A DNA stretch of 64,000 nt from B10-G9 sp963712165 (GTDB lineage Bacteria > Chloroflexota > Anaerolineae > Anaerolineales > UBA11858). Made by a program: the position numbers and the translations under genes. This document shows positions 19,384 through 28,409 of this stretch, in pieces (positions within the stretch are counted from its first letter, which is position 1; each line of letters opens with the position of its first letter). A model generated the notes under the pieces. It made no database searches and was not told the DNA's origin. It saw nothing but the letters and a program-made list of their open reading frames with translations. The stretch covers positions 558,001 through 622,000 of the forward strand of contig CAVQGY010000001.1 in assembly GCA_963712165.1 (NCBI GenBank). The letters are read 5' to 3'.

Positions 19384-20251
19384 CGATTAACCCCATTTCT
19401 TTCAATTCTATCCCTATTCCTTCAGAAAACCGCACTGGCGAATAACCAAAATCCTCGATCGCATTTTTGTGGCTGAATGTTTTGTGCTCGTTGAACCGTT
19501 GGATCTGCTCACTTTTAATCGGAAATTTGATCCCTGACCTTTCCATGAATGACAAGAAAAAGATGAATGGTCCCGGGGGGAAGTGGAGCAATCGAGTCTT
19601 TTTGCCGAGGTGATCAGCAATGACCCGGATGAAATCATTTAAAGTGAGTTCACTACCACCAGACAGATTATAAGCCTTCTTTATCGTCTGGTCTGATAAT
19701 AATATGGACACCACCCCTTTTGCAAGGTCACCCACATAGACTGGCTGCAATTGATAATCACCGCTTCCAAAAACAGGAAACACAGGGTATCTATGGATAA
19801 ACTTGATAAATCTGCAGATATTTCTATCCCGGGAGCTTCCATAGATCATGGTTGGCCTGATGATCGTATACGGGATATCGCTCTCTTGTATCAAGCGCTC
19901 AGCTTCCTGTCGGATATTTTTGCTTTCCGAGTTGAGGGTCGTGAATATAGATGTTGTGCTGAAGAATATGGCTCTCTGGATTCCTGCTTCTTTGGCCGCA
20001 CCAACAATATTTGAAGCATGACCGAATCCAAGTGATGCTATGTTAACCAGTGTGTCCATCCCTTTGAGGGCCGCTGTAATTGACTCAAAATCATTCAAAT
20101 CGCCATAACAGAGCTCGATCCTGTCTACTGGCAAATGATCCGTGTCACTTGTTTCCCGCACAAGGCAAAAAACCTCCCAGCCTTCATCTAGCAAGGCTGG
20201 GACAACATAAGAACCGGTAAAACCAGTTGCCCCCGTTACAAGGATTTTCAT
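19376..20251 (-). CDS. Atypical NAD(P)-binding SDR, NDP-sugar epimerase-like
   Basis: A 291-residue extended-SDR protein. The N-terminal ILVTGATGFTGSYVVPALL is a clear TGxxGxxG cofactor loop, and YTIIRPTMIYG near 137 is the usual post-catalytic segment. Where YxxxK should occur, aligned backward from IIRP, I see SESKNIRQEAERL, with no Tyr and with Arg at the Lys position. It therefore belongs with atypical SDRs, whose members bind cofactor but often have altered or no epimerase activity. Its position between a GT4 gene and the WecA-like gene, with overlap to the latter, implies a role in modifying the first nucleotide or lipid-linked sugar. Confidence 0.75.
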   Translation of the reverse strand: MKILVTGATGFTGSYVVPALLDEGWEVFCLVRETSDTDHLPVDRIELCYGDLNDFESITAALKGMDTLVNIASLGFGHASNIVGAAKEAGIQRAIFFSTTSIFTTLNSESKNIRQEAERLIQESDIPYTIIRPTMIYGSSRDRNICRFIKFIHRYPVFPVFGSGDYQLQPVYVGDLAKGVVSILLSDQTIKKAYNLSGGSELTLNDFIRVIADHLGKKTRLLHFPPGPFIFFLSFMERSGIKFPIKSEQIQRFNEHKTFSHKNAIEDFGYSPVRFSEGIGIELKEMGLIDD

Positions 20252-20268
20252 AAGATCATCTTCCGATT

Positions 20269-21480
20269 CTAGTGCATGATGGAAAGGTATTTTTCAGCCA
20301 GTGATTTTCTGGAGTAGTTGGCTTCTACATATTCTCTTCCATTCAACCCCAGGGTTATCCTTCTTTGCGGATCATTATAAAGGTCCAGAATCGCCATCTG
20401 GATTCCCTGGATATCCTCGGGTTTTGTGACAATAGCACCCCCGGAATCTTCCAGAATACGGGCTGCTTCACCACTCACACTGGCGATGATTGGCTTTCCC
20501 ATGGCCATGATCTCAAACATCTTGGATGGAATAAATGTAGCAAACAGTGCTACATCCTTTAATGGTACCAGGCAGATATCTGCTATCTTATAGTAGAGAG
20601 GGACATCCTCTTTTGTGATCGGTGGATGGAAGATCAGGTTATCGATTCCCTCAGATTTCGCTCTTCCCATCAGTTGTTCTTTTTGGTTGCCATCACCTAC
20701 GAATAAGAACACAATCTCACTATTTTCGGATAATTCCAGAGCAACATCCAAAATCACATCCAGCCCCTGGGATGTGCTGTGCGCGCCTAAATACAGGACA
20801 ACCAGTTTTCCCTCCAGGTCCAGTTCCCTGGCTAACGAGGAAGGCTTTTCGCCTGGATGAAAAGTCACCAGGTCAGCCCCATTATGTACCGTATGGATTT
20901 TGTCAGAGGCAATACCTCTCTGAATGATATTATCCCTAAAACCATTAGTGACCGTGACTATTTTGTCTGCCTGGCGGTACATCCACAGCTCCCAGGCCTC
21001 AAGTAATTTGATAATGGTTGAATTTTTGATCACTCCCAGGTCTACAAAGATTCCCGGCCATAAATCTCTCACTTCCATCACAAATGGCACCTTATTCATT
21101 CTTGCCAGCCTTCTGGCTGCCATCACTGAGAATAAAGTGGGTGATGTTCCGATCACGATATCAGGATCTTTGATGTGCCTCGCAGCCAATAAAAGGGCGC
21201 TGATCCACAAGGATATGTGGCCGATGGTTCTTCTGACCAATCCCCTGTTGGGAGTTACATAGGTCCAAACGCGGTGGACCTGGATCCCATCCATCTCTTC
21301 ATTAAGATAGCCCTGGCTTTTATATCCTGGATAGATCTCTCCCTGAGGATGGTTGGGAAATCCGGTGATCACTTCAACCTGGTGCCCTGCCCTGATCCAG
21401 GCTTGAGCCATTTCATGGATCCTGGCGGAAGGAGCGCCGATCTCTGGCGAGAAGTAGTGGGAAACGTAGACAATCTTCAT
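20269..21480 (-). CDS. GT4 glycosyltransferase (WbuB/WcaI-like)
   Basis: A 403-residue GT-B enzyme. The N-terminal pattern IVYVSHYFSPEIGAPSARIH is typical of the WbuB/WcaI group. The acceptor half runs to about 190. The donor domain contains LVVLYLGAHSTSQGLDVILD (near 228) and the acidic E-x7-E region around PSKMFEIMAMGKPIIAS (near 322). It transfers a sugar from an NDP donor to a lipid-linked intermediate at the inner membrane face. The same subgroup reappears at 50437-51673. It lies just upstream of the SDR and WecA-like genes in the same transcript. Confidence 0.9.
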   Translation of the reverse strand: MKIVYVSHYFSPEIGAPSARIHEMAQAWIRAGHQVEVITGFPNHPQGEIYPGYKSQGYLNEEMDGIQVHRVWTYVTPNRGLVRRTIGHISLWISALLLAARHIKDPDIVIGTSPTLFSVMAARRLARMNKVPFVMEVRDLWPGIFVDLGVIKNSTIIKLLEAWELWMYRQADKIVTVTNGFRDNIIQRGIASDKIHTVHNGADLVTFHPGEKPSSLARELDLEGKLVVLYLGAHSTSQGLDVILDVALELSENSEIVFLFVGDGNQKEQLMGRAKSEGIDNLIFHPPITKEDVPLYYKIADICLVPLKDVALFATFIPSKMFEIMAMGKPIIASVSGEAARILEDSGGAIVTKPEDIQGIQMAILDLYNDPQRRITLGLNGREYVEANYSRKSLAEKYLSIMH

Positions 21481-21536
21481 AAATGAAATAATCCTTATCT
21501 TGGATTGGAGGAATCCAAGGGGATTTGATAATCACT

Positions 21537-22514
21537 TTAATAATAAAACACCTTAAAGATCACTTTCTGGATGGTGGCCCTCCATCTGTTACCGGGTCTC
21601 TCCTGGTAGAAAGCCCATCGATCCGCGCATTTTTTGAAGATCTGTTCCCCTGTGATTTTATACATCACCTCTAATTGCACAACATGAAGCTGATGATAAA
21701 AGGGACTTGCTATCATTTTCAATGTATTGGATGACAGATCGTATAAAGACCAATAACCCAGATCGTAGCGATGGAGGTTTTCGCGTATTGTCTTGACTCC
21801 CTGGTCAAAAAGGTTTTTTGCGTTTATGTGAGAATTGACCAGGTAATAATCATATACACCCCACAGAGCCCAGATAAAACCATTTAAGATATGCGAAGGC
21901 GGATCGACAATATACTCTTCGATCCAAAGGTTGTCCTTCTCATCCTGGGCGGTAACACCACCTTCTGCAGTTGACCTCTCCATTGAAACAAAAGCATTCT
22001 CAGCAGCCTCGAGGTAATCCTCATCTTGTGTGATCTGATAAGCTCGAACAAGAACAGAGATTCCCTGACCTTGCGCTAATCCTGAGTACCAGGGAGCTCT
22101 TAATACTTCCTGGTACTCGAAATCAAAATTGTGCATCCAGACCGGGACACCCTGTTTGTTTTCCTCGAGGTTATCCTTTAACCAATCTGCCGAGAGCATA
22201 AATTTGGATCTGTAACCATCCTGCCCTGTCCGCTGATAGAGATTGAAATTCCCCAGACCATATTGAGCGATCGCAATCGGATTGTACTGAAGGCCAATCT
22301 TCCCGTGATAGTCCAGCAAAGGTATTCCCTGGTCATCAAGGTGAGCTGTGTAGGCTGCTTTTTTCAAGAATGGCATGTAGTATTGGCCCAACCGACCCGG
22401 GTCCATTTCCGGGTTCATGGAAGGCGCACCATGCCAGAAGGTCAGCTGACTGTCCTCACCAGACAGATAAGCCTGGTAGACTCGCTTCAGATAATCGAAT
22501 CTCTTTCTGATCAT
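21537..22514 (-). CDS. D-glucuronyl C5-epimerase-like protein
   Basis: 325 residues, matching the C-terminal catalytic domain of heparosan D-glucuronyl C5-epimerase. Recognisable parts are QYGLGNFNLYQRTG (near 85), YSGLAQGQGISVLVRAYQ (near 140), an NGFIWALWGVYDYY segment (near 213), and Tyr-rich DLGYWSLYDLSS (near 254), which carries the conserved Tyr residues of the active-site cleft. It would flip C5 of a uronic acid within a polymer (for example GlcA to IdoA). No signal peptide is seen. Its ATG overlaps the stop of the upstream fused oxidoreductase by four bases, so the two are made together. The heparinase-type protein at 37873 is a plausible functional partner. Confidence 0.8.
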   Translation of the reverse strand: MIRKRFDYLKRVYQAYLSGEDSQLTFWHGAPSMNPEMDPGRLGQYYMPFLKKAAYTAHLDDQGIPLLDYHGKIGLQYNPIAIAQYGLGNFNLYQRTGQDGYRSKFMLSADWLKDNLEENKQGVPVWMHNFDFEYQEVLRAPWYSGLAQGQGISVLVRAYQITQDEDYLEAAENAFVSMERSTAEGGVTAQDEKDNLWIEEYIVDPPSHILNGFIWALWGVYDYYLVNSHINAKNLFDQGVKTIRENLHRYDLGYWSLYDLSSNTLKMIASPFYHQLHVVQLEVMYKITGEQIFKKCADRWAFYQERPGNRWRATIQKVIFKVFYY

Positions 22515-24676
22515 ACGCTCCCAATTGGACCGGAGCTAGATCCACTATCTCTAGCGCCTTCCATAGCCTTAAAACTGGCCTGTGATACTTCCACCAGCTC
22601 GTCCCAAGAGATCAGGTCAGGATCACCTGATCGAATCCCTTTCAAAAAGGCTTTAAGTTCATTCTGGTGGCCTTTGTCCTGCCGCCACAGCCGCCTGGAA
22701 GTAAAACCTGGCCACCCGTAACTTTGCAGCGACCGGAAATTATCCAACTGCAGGACCCTGCCCTCGCTAAAAACCTCCAGCCTTTCCTTGGGAAAGCTTT
22801 TGGAACCGTTGGCCAAGTAGTGGATCGTTCCTAATGATCCATCCGCGAAACCCAATGTGATGGTCATCTTATCCTCGCGCTGGATGACAGATGAGGAACC
22901 TCCCAGCATGCGGGCATTTACCTCAGTGATCGTGGTTCCAACCAGATAACGGGTTAAGTCGATCATATGACAGGCTTCACCAATGATCCTGCCTCCCCCA
23001 ACATCCGGATCCTGGGTCCAGTGATCACCAGGGATCAATCCGGGATTGACTGTATAGATGATAGCCAGCGGTTGGGTTCGGGAATCCAGCAATTTTTTAA
23101 GAGTCAATGCCAGGGCAGAGAAACGCCGGTTATACCCGACCATCAATCTGCTCCCTGGATACTTTTCCCGGGCTTGTTTGATAGCCGCCAATTGATCCTG
23201 GTTCAAAGCCAGCGGCTTTTCCACAAAGATATGTTTTCCAGCCTGCAGGCCTCGCATAACAAGATCAGCGTGCAGGTCATGGCGGGTGGCAATCACCACT
23301 GTGTTGATATCCTGATTCCCATAGACTTCCTCAAGATCAGTGGAAGCCTGAGCAAAACCGAATTTCCTCCCTGACACCGCAGCCGATAATCCCCCAGCGC
23401 TGACAAGGGTGTGCAGGGAAGCCCCTTCTTTCTTCAAAGCTGGAATCAGCACCCGGGATGCAAACAAACCAGCCCCGATCATCCCGATCACCGGTGTGTC
23501 TGTCCTCGCCTGCTGTTCATCCTTCAGGGGATGATCAATGATCTGAACTGTTGGTGAAAAATCCCCGTTTTTCGGGTACTCAAGGACAATTCCTAATTGA
23601 GAAGAATCATCCAGCAGGAGGTTATAGGCAGCCGGCGCGCTATCAAACGGATACACCTTTGAAATCATCGGCCCCACTTCCAGTTTCCGATCTCGGATCA
23701 GTTCCAGTACAGCCTGGAAATTCCGCTGTTCCGTCCAGCGCACGAAACCCAGGGGATAATCCTGTCCCTTTTCCTCATAGGCAGGATCGTATCTGCCGGG
23801 ACCATAGGAGCAGGACACCTGAAATGTGAGTTCCTTTTGGTAGAAATCCTCCCGCTTGAGGTCCAACCCGGTAACGCCCACCAGGATGATCTTTCCTCTT
23901 TTACGGGACATCTGGGCCGCTTGATGAACAGGATCATTGCTTTCTGTAGCGGCAGTGATAATGACCTTATCGATTCCCTGGTAATTGGAAAACATCATAC
24001 CAGCCTGGATCGGATCCTCTCCTGCGCCTAGGTCGATCGTTTTTGCACCGAACTTTCCAGCCAGGGACAGTTTGTTCGTATCAAAATCCGCCCCTATCAC
24101 CTGGCATCCATTGGCTTTCAGGATCTGAACGGTTATCAAGCCGATCAATCCCAAGCCCAGGACTGCCACACGCTCTCCCAGAGATGGCTCTGCCAGACGA
24201 ATTCCCTGCATGGCGATGGAAGCCAATACAGTAAAAGCAGCTTCCTGATAACTAACCCCGTCTGGGATCTTGGCGCAGAGGTTTTCTGGCACACAAACAA
24301 TTTCAGCATGATGGCCATTCGAAATAACCCGATCACCAACCGAAAAAGCTGTCACACCCTCCCCGACCTCGATCACAACACCCGCATTGCAGTAGCCCAG
24401 GGGAATCGGTTCCTCCAGGCGCGAGAATACAGCCTCCATGGTCGGCAGCAAGCCATCCGTTTTAAGTTTATTGAGGACCTCTGCGACCTTATCCGGCCTG
24501 GATTGGGCCTTGGACAGGATATTGGCCCGCCCGAATTCCACAACCATACGTTCTGTGCCAGATGAGATCAGGCTGTTCTGTGATTGAATTAATAGATGAC
24601 CCTTTTTGCAGTTAGGCCTGGGGGTCTCAATCAGTTCAATAACTCCACTTCTGAGGTTGTTGACAATTTGTCTCAT
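22511..24676 (-). CDS. Two-domain oxidoreductase: MDR (alcohol dehydrogenase-like) fused to Gfo/Idh/MocA
   Basis: 721 residues. Residues 1-350 are a medium-chain dehydrogenase (GYCNAGVVIEVGEGV near 93, Rossmann loop VLGLGLIGLITVQ near 169). Residues from about 390 form a Gfo/Idh/MocA domain with GMIGAGLFASRVL near 395, the signature VEKPLALNQ near 487 and the catalytic-type EACHMIDLTRYL near 567. Each domain binds its own nucleotide, so the protein could do two redox steps, such as oxidation and re-reduction of a sugar nucleotide. The fusion is a known architecture, often near heparinase II/III genes. It is translationally coupled to the C5-epimerase-like gene. The substrate is not known. Confidence 0.85.
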   Translation of the reverse strand: MRQIVNNLRSGVIELIETPRPNCKKGHLLIQSQNSLISSGTERMVVEFGRANILSKAQSRPDKVAEVLNKLKTDGLLPTMEAVFSRLEEPIPLGYCNAGVVIEVGEGVTAFSVGDRVISNGHHAEIVCVPENLCAKIPDGVSYQEAAFTVLASIAMQGIRLAEPSLGERVAVLGLGLIGLITVQILKANGCQVIGADFDTNKLSLAGKFGAKTIDLGAGEDPIQAGMMFSNYQGIDKVIITAATESNDPVHQAAQMSRKRGKIILVGVTGLDLKREDFYQKELTFQVSCSYGPGRYDPAYEEKGQDYPLGFVRWTEQRNFQAVLELIRDRKLEVGPMISKVYPFDSAPAAYNLLLDDSSQLGIVLEYPKNGDFSPTVQIIDHPLKDEQQARTDTPVIGMIGAGLFASRVLIPALKKEGASLHTLVSAGGLSAAVSGRKFGFAQASTDLEEVYGNQDINTVVIATRHDLHADLVMRGLQAGKHIFVEKPLALNQDQLAAIKQAREKYPGSRLMVGYNRRFSALALTLKKLLDSRTQPLAIIYTVNPGLIPGDHWTQDPDVGGGRIIGEACHMIDLTRYLVGTTITEVNARMLGGSSSVIQREDKMTITLGFADGSLGTIHYLANGSKSFPKERLEVFSEGRVLQLDNFRSLQSYGWPGFTSRRLWRQDKGHQNELKAFLKGIRSGDPDLISWDELVEVSQASFKAMEGARDSGSSSGPIGSV

Positions 24677-24681
24677 TATTT

Positions 24682-26058
24682 TTATCTCTTTAGCTGCTGC
24701 AGAGACGCCTGGTCTACAAGCAGCTTCACTTTTCCTGCTAGAGTTCGAACAGGTTCATCCAGCATTTTATAATCAAAACTTATATTCACATTCTTGCTGT
24801 CAAAAAGAGTACCGGGGTCAGGCACATTGTCCTTATCCACTGGCACATAAAGGACTGTAGCATACCCCGGTCTTTCTTGATAGATTTGAATATGGGTGCA
24901 GTAGTTGAATATTTCATGGTGTCTACCAAATATCAAGGCAGTCAGGGGGATATTCTTTTCCCCCTCGTCAAGAATAAATTCTCCTCGTCTACCTTCCTTG
25001 ATCACAAAACTACTCAATAAATCCCCTTCAGACTCAAATTCTATTACGTGGTCCTCCGTATCATAACGGATCAAGGGTGAAGTAAGGTTCGTATAACTGG
25101 TTCCGATTAGAGAATGCTCTCCCGCATTATCTTCTATAACTTCAGTATACCCGTATGTCTGAAATGGGTCATATACGTAAGGCTCCCTCTTCTCATATGC
25201 AAGGATACAACGTTCTGTGTGCCCATACCAGGAAATCGTTGGGATCTGGAAAGTGTCTTCAATCGTCTCTCGATAAAGTCGGACAGGATATTCCGAACCC
25301 AGGAAACCTCCCTGCAATTCATCTCTCAATAGATCCAACAAATCAGGATGTTTTTCCTTACACGATACTGCAAAATCATATAACGCACTGGGATACCCAT
25401 GAATGTATTTTGGATTGTATATCTGAATGATCCTTTTTAATGTTGGGGCAAATTTATCGATTTCCTCATAAACACTGATTGATAAAGTATGCCTTACAAA
25501 ATCATAATACAATCCATCCTCAAATTCACTTCTCCCAGTAAACATCAATTTTAGATCTTTCGGACGAAAACCCAGATTACTCCAAATATTGTGCATATGA
25601 GACCATTCTACGCCCAGATGGTCCGGATGCACATATAGATCCAGGGTGGTTCCGGAACTTCCGCCAGTGTTTACTTTGTATCCCGGTTTGTCATTATTCG
25701 ATCTTTGGTCCAGATCATAGTCAAGCAAGATCGCCTTATTGATAACCGGGATTCGTTTGATATCATCAAATGAATTCAAACAAGCAGTATCAAATCCATT
25801 TTTTTGATAATAATCAGCATAAAACGGTATATGGTATTCCGCATAAGCAGCAATTTGCTTTACTCTCCGGAATATCCATTCTTTCTTCTGCCAATTCTCC
25901 ATTGATTCAAATCTGCTCATGGCGCGTTTGGACCTTATATACGAGAGGCCCATTCCAGGGCGCAATTCATAAGGCAAAGCCGAAACCAGCATGCCTGCCC
26001 AGATCGGCATGCTTATCTTTGTTGATTTCTCTCGCAGCCAAACGCTGATATCCATCAT
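24682..26058 (-). CDS. CapK/PaaK-like adenylate-forming enzyme
   Basis: 458 residues, similar in plan to phenylacetate-CoA ligase and CapK. The P-loop-like NTGGSSGTTLDLY is near residue 129. SWYGHTERCILAYE near 270 is the aromatic-acid-ligase-type helix, and SPLIRYDTEDHV near 330 gives the hinge-proximal Asp that binds ribose. The enzyme should adenylate a carboxylic acid and pass it to a thiol or other acceptor. In capsule loci such proteins are linked to acyl decoration, although the actual acceptor has rarely been shown. It ends five bases before the fused oxidoreductase. The MaoC hydratase at 45726 and acyltransferase at 47179 are possible partners. Confidence 0.8.
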   Translation of the reverse strand: MMDISVWLREKSTKISMPIWAGMLVSALPYELRPGMGLSYIRSKRAMSRFESMENWQKKEWIFRRVKQIAAYAEYHIPFYADYYQKNGFDTACLNSFDDIKRIPVINKAILLDYDLDQRSNNDKPGYKVNTGGSSGTTLDLYVHPDHLGVEWSHMHNIWSNLGFRPKDLKLMFTGRSEFEDGLYYDFVRHTLSISVYEEIDKFAPTLKRIIQIYNPKYIHGYPSALYDFAVSCKEKHPDLLDLLRDELQGGFLGSEYPVRLYRETIEDTFQIPTISWYGHTERCILAYEKREPYVYDPFQTYGYTEVIEDNAGEHSLIGTSYTNLTSPLIRYDTEDHVIEFESEGDLLSSFVIKEGRRGEFILDEGEKNIPLTALIFGRHHEIFNYCTHIQIYQERPGYATVLYVPVDKDNVPDPGTLFDSKNVNISFDYKMLDEPVRTLAGKVKLLVDQASLQQLKR

Positions 26059-26090
26059 GCAATCCAGAAATCCGGTCTCATCCTAATTTT

Positions 26091-27155
26091 TTACTTTTTT
26101 AGATGCCACTTAACCAACAGCCAGATCATCCCCTGGCGAAATTTCACATATTGGTCATTAAGCCAGTTCTCAACTCGCAGTGAGTAGTCCCTATAAATCG
26201 GCAAGCCATAACGTTTGGTCCTGTTCTCCCTGAACCATTTGATGTACATCGAATCAGATAAACCGGAAAAGGGGGTCAATCCCTCAATGGTTTCCCCTTC
26301 CCAGGTCTCTGTTGTTTCATATTTAAGGACTTTATCCTGGTGATCGAACCGCAGCCAATGGAATGCTGTCGAATTCATCAATCCACCTGCAAAATCTATT
26401 TCCAGCGCTACTTCCAGAGCGGGTTCTTTGGAAAAGTTTAATTGAACCGGACCGAAATTCCTGGGAGGAAAGAACCAATTCCCCAAACTATAGACAATGG
26501 GCTTTCCACGGTATAATTCCGCTCCTTGCGGTATATGAGGATGCAAACCAATAATGGCATCCACGCCTTCATCGATCAGTATCCTGGTCAGTTGTCTATC
26601 CGCCGGTTGAGGATAACCCTCTAGCTCATAATTCCAATGAATATAATAAATAACCGCAGATCCGGGGTCCATTCTTCTGAGTTCGCGAATAGTTCCTAGT
26701 AAATGATCAGGTTCGTAGGGATTTACACCAGGTCTTTGCGCGGTGGCGTATTGGCAGCCGATCACGTCCCAGCCAAAACCAAATAAATGTATTTTTCCTT
26801 GCAACAAAAATGGTTGTTTTGCTTCTGCCAGGTTACTTCCAGCCCCAAAATAGCCAATTCCGGCATCTGCCAGGGTCCTTTTTGTATATTCAAGCGAATT
26901 CCCATAATCAAAGATATGGTTATTTGACAGGCTAACCACATCAACCTGAAACGCTTTCAGGACTTCTATTACATCCGGAGAATTATAAAGCACTCTTTTG
27001 TCTTTCTTTTTGATCAGATCGATTTCACTTTCCGGTAGAATTGGGCCTTCCAGGTTGGCGATAACATGGTCTGCCTCCCGTAGGAAATCCAGTCCATCTA
27101 CCCCATAGACATGCGGTTTTGACACGGAAATGTCTCCCAGAAATACTATGCGCAT
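26091..27155 (-). CDS. CapA family protein (PGA-cap metallophosphatase fold)
   Basis: 354 residues. Metal-site motifs of the calcineurin-like CapA family are FLGDISVS (residues 4-11), ANLEGPI (near 33), SLSNNHIFDYG (near 75) and IGLHPHIPQG (near 197). CapA proteins take part in export or anchoring of poly-gamma-glutamate and some capsules; the exact reaction is not settled. There is no signal peptide, so it may act in the cytoplasm. It shares the locus with a second, diverged CapA at 30692 and an ATP-grasp ligase between them, an arrangement that points to amino acid or peptide-like substitution of a glycan. The gene lies 32 bases upstream of the CapK-like gene. Confidence 0.85.
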   Translation of the reverse strand: MRIVFLGDISVSKPHVYGVDGLDFLREADHVIANLEGPILPESEIDLIKKKDKRVLYNSPDVIEVLKAFQVDVVSLSNNHIFDYGNSLEYTKRTLADAGIGYFGAGSNLAEAKQPFLLQGKIHLFGFGWDVIGCQYATAQRPGVNPYEPDHLLGTIRELRRMDPGSAVIYYIHWNYELEGYPQPADRQLTRILIDEGVDAIIGLHPHIPQGAELYRGKPIVYSLGNWFFPPRNFGPVQLNFSKEPALEVALEIDFAGGLMNSTAFHWLRFDHQDKVLKYETTETWEGETIEGLTPFSGLSDSMYIKWFRENRTKRYGLPIYRDYSLRVENWLNDQYVKFRQGMIWLLVKWHLKK

Positions 27156-27210
27156 ATAAATCCTTTTCCCTGCACCATCAAACCAGCTAATAATATTACT
27201 TGGAACTCAC

Positions 27211-28347
27211 TCAGCCAATCTCTTCAAATGCAGTCAATATTCCCTCAGCAATCTCATCCCAGGTTATAGCAAAGTGTTCAGCCAACCTGCGCCGACCGTT
27301 GGTAATTAATTGGTTCCTCAGCTCCCGATTGTCCTTCACCTGCTGGATTGCTGCAATAATGCTGTTCACATCCCGGGGGTCAAAATATAGAGCTGCCGAG
27401 CCGCAGATTTCCCTGGCAAAATCCAAATCACTAGTAAGGATTGGCATCTGATAATGCATGGCTTCCAGATATGTGCCGCTGAACGATTCCAGCCGGGTGG
27501 GCATGACCAAGCAATCACAGGACCGATAATAATCAGCCAATTGGGATTGTTGCAGAGAACCAACATTGATCACACTGTCCTGAAGACCCTTCTCCTCAAT
27601 CTCAGCCAGGAGCTTGCGAGCGTCTTTGTGCTGACCTTCCTCTATAGTAATCACCAATACCACGTCAGCCAACTCCTCCCGGTAGGTATCCATCAACTCT
27701 ACAAGAATATCAAGTCCTTTATGCGCATAATACCGGGTGGCATAGAATAACTTATATTTGTTACCATAGGGCTTCAATACTGCTGGTATCGAATTCCTTA
27801 TTGTGCCTAGATAATTCGAAATACCCTTGTAAGTGACCAGCGTCCTTCCATGGTAATTATATTTTTTCGAACAGCGCTTTTTCATGGTTAGGGTTTGGAA
27901 AATGACCAGGTCTGTCCTGGGCAGCTGGGCCCGAAATAGATAACGCAGGTATCTTAATTTTATCCTGGCGAACCAGTTGATCCACTCCATTTCCTCATTC
28001 TCATACATTAAGTGGCCATACTGAACGGATACGGCCTGACTGCAGGGAGGTCGTATCAATCCAAATCCACTCATCGTCCAAACCAAATCCGGTTTGAAAT
28101 CCTGGAGATAGATATACCGTGTTATGACATTAAATATGGCTAGGTCCAGGTATCCAAATCGCCTTCTGTAATAGCGCACCTCCTCAACCCTGTCTTCTAA
28201 ACCCAGATCCCTGTAATCCGGATCGTCCGGGACAACCAAGAAATAGGTATGCTGATCGTCTAACTGGAGAATGCTCATCAGCAGATTGATACAGGTAAAC
28301 TTTCCTCCTCCTGCTCTCAATTGATGGGCAAAAACCAATATTTTCAC
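27211..28347 (-). CDS. GT4 glycosyltransferase
   Basis: 378-residue GT-B protein. The N-terminal ILVFAHQLRAGGGKFTC is the Gly-rich acceptor-domain loop. The donor domain includes KLFYATRYYAHKGLDILVEL (near 203), SDCLVMPTR-type text (here CDCLVMPTRLESFSGTYLEA, near 287), whose E-x7-E pair contacts the donor diphosphate, and a Gly-Arg-rich end. It transfers one sugar during repeat-unit assembly. It reads in line with the neighbouring GT4 gene at 28410, about 60 bases away. Linkage and donor cannot be told from sequence. Confidence 0.85.
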   Translation of the reverse strand: MKILVFAHQLRAGGGKFTCINLLMSILQLDDQHTYFLVVPDDPDYRDLGLEDRVEEVRYYRRRFGYLDLAIFNVITRYIYLQDFKPDLVWTMSGFGLIRPPCSQAVSVQYGHLMYENEEMEWINWFARIKLRYLRYLFRAQLPRTDLVIFQTLTMKKRCSKKYNYHGRTLVTYKGISNYLGTIRNSIPAVLKPYGNKYKLFYATRYYAHKGLDILVELMDTYREELADVVLVITIEEGQHKDARKLLAEIEEKGLQDSVINVGSLQQSQLADYYRSCDCLVMPTRLESFSGTYLEAMHYQMPILTSDLDFAREICGSAALYFDPRDVNSIIAAIQQVKDNRELRNQLITNGRRRLAEHFAITWDEIAEGILTAFEEIG

Positions 28348-28409
28348 CTAAACTCTCTCCTTGTTACTGCTCGTCTTTTTAAACGGGTGAACTTTTGGAA
28401 ATAATGCAA

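Noticed and set aside
22263..22721. 152-codon open frame on the plus strand
   Set aside because: Antisense shadow of the C5-epimerase-like and fused oxidoreductase genes; no start signal or domain.
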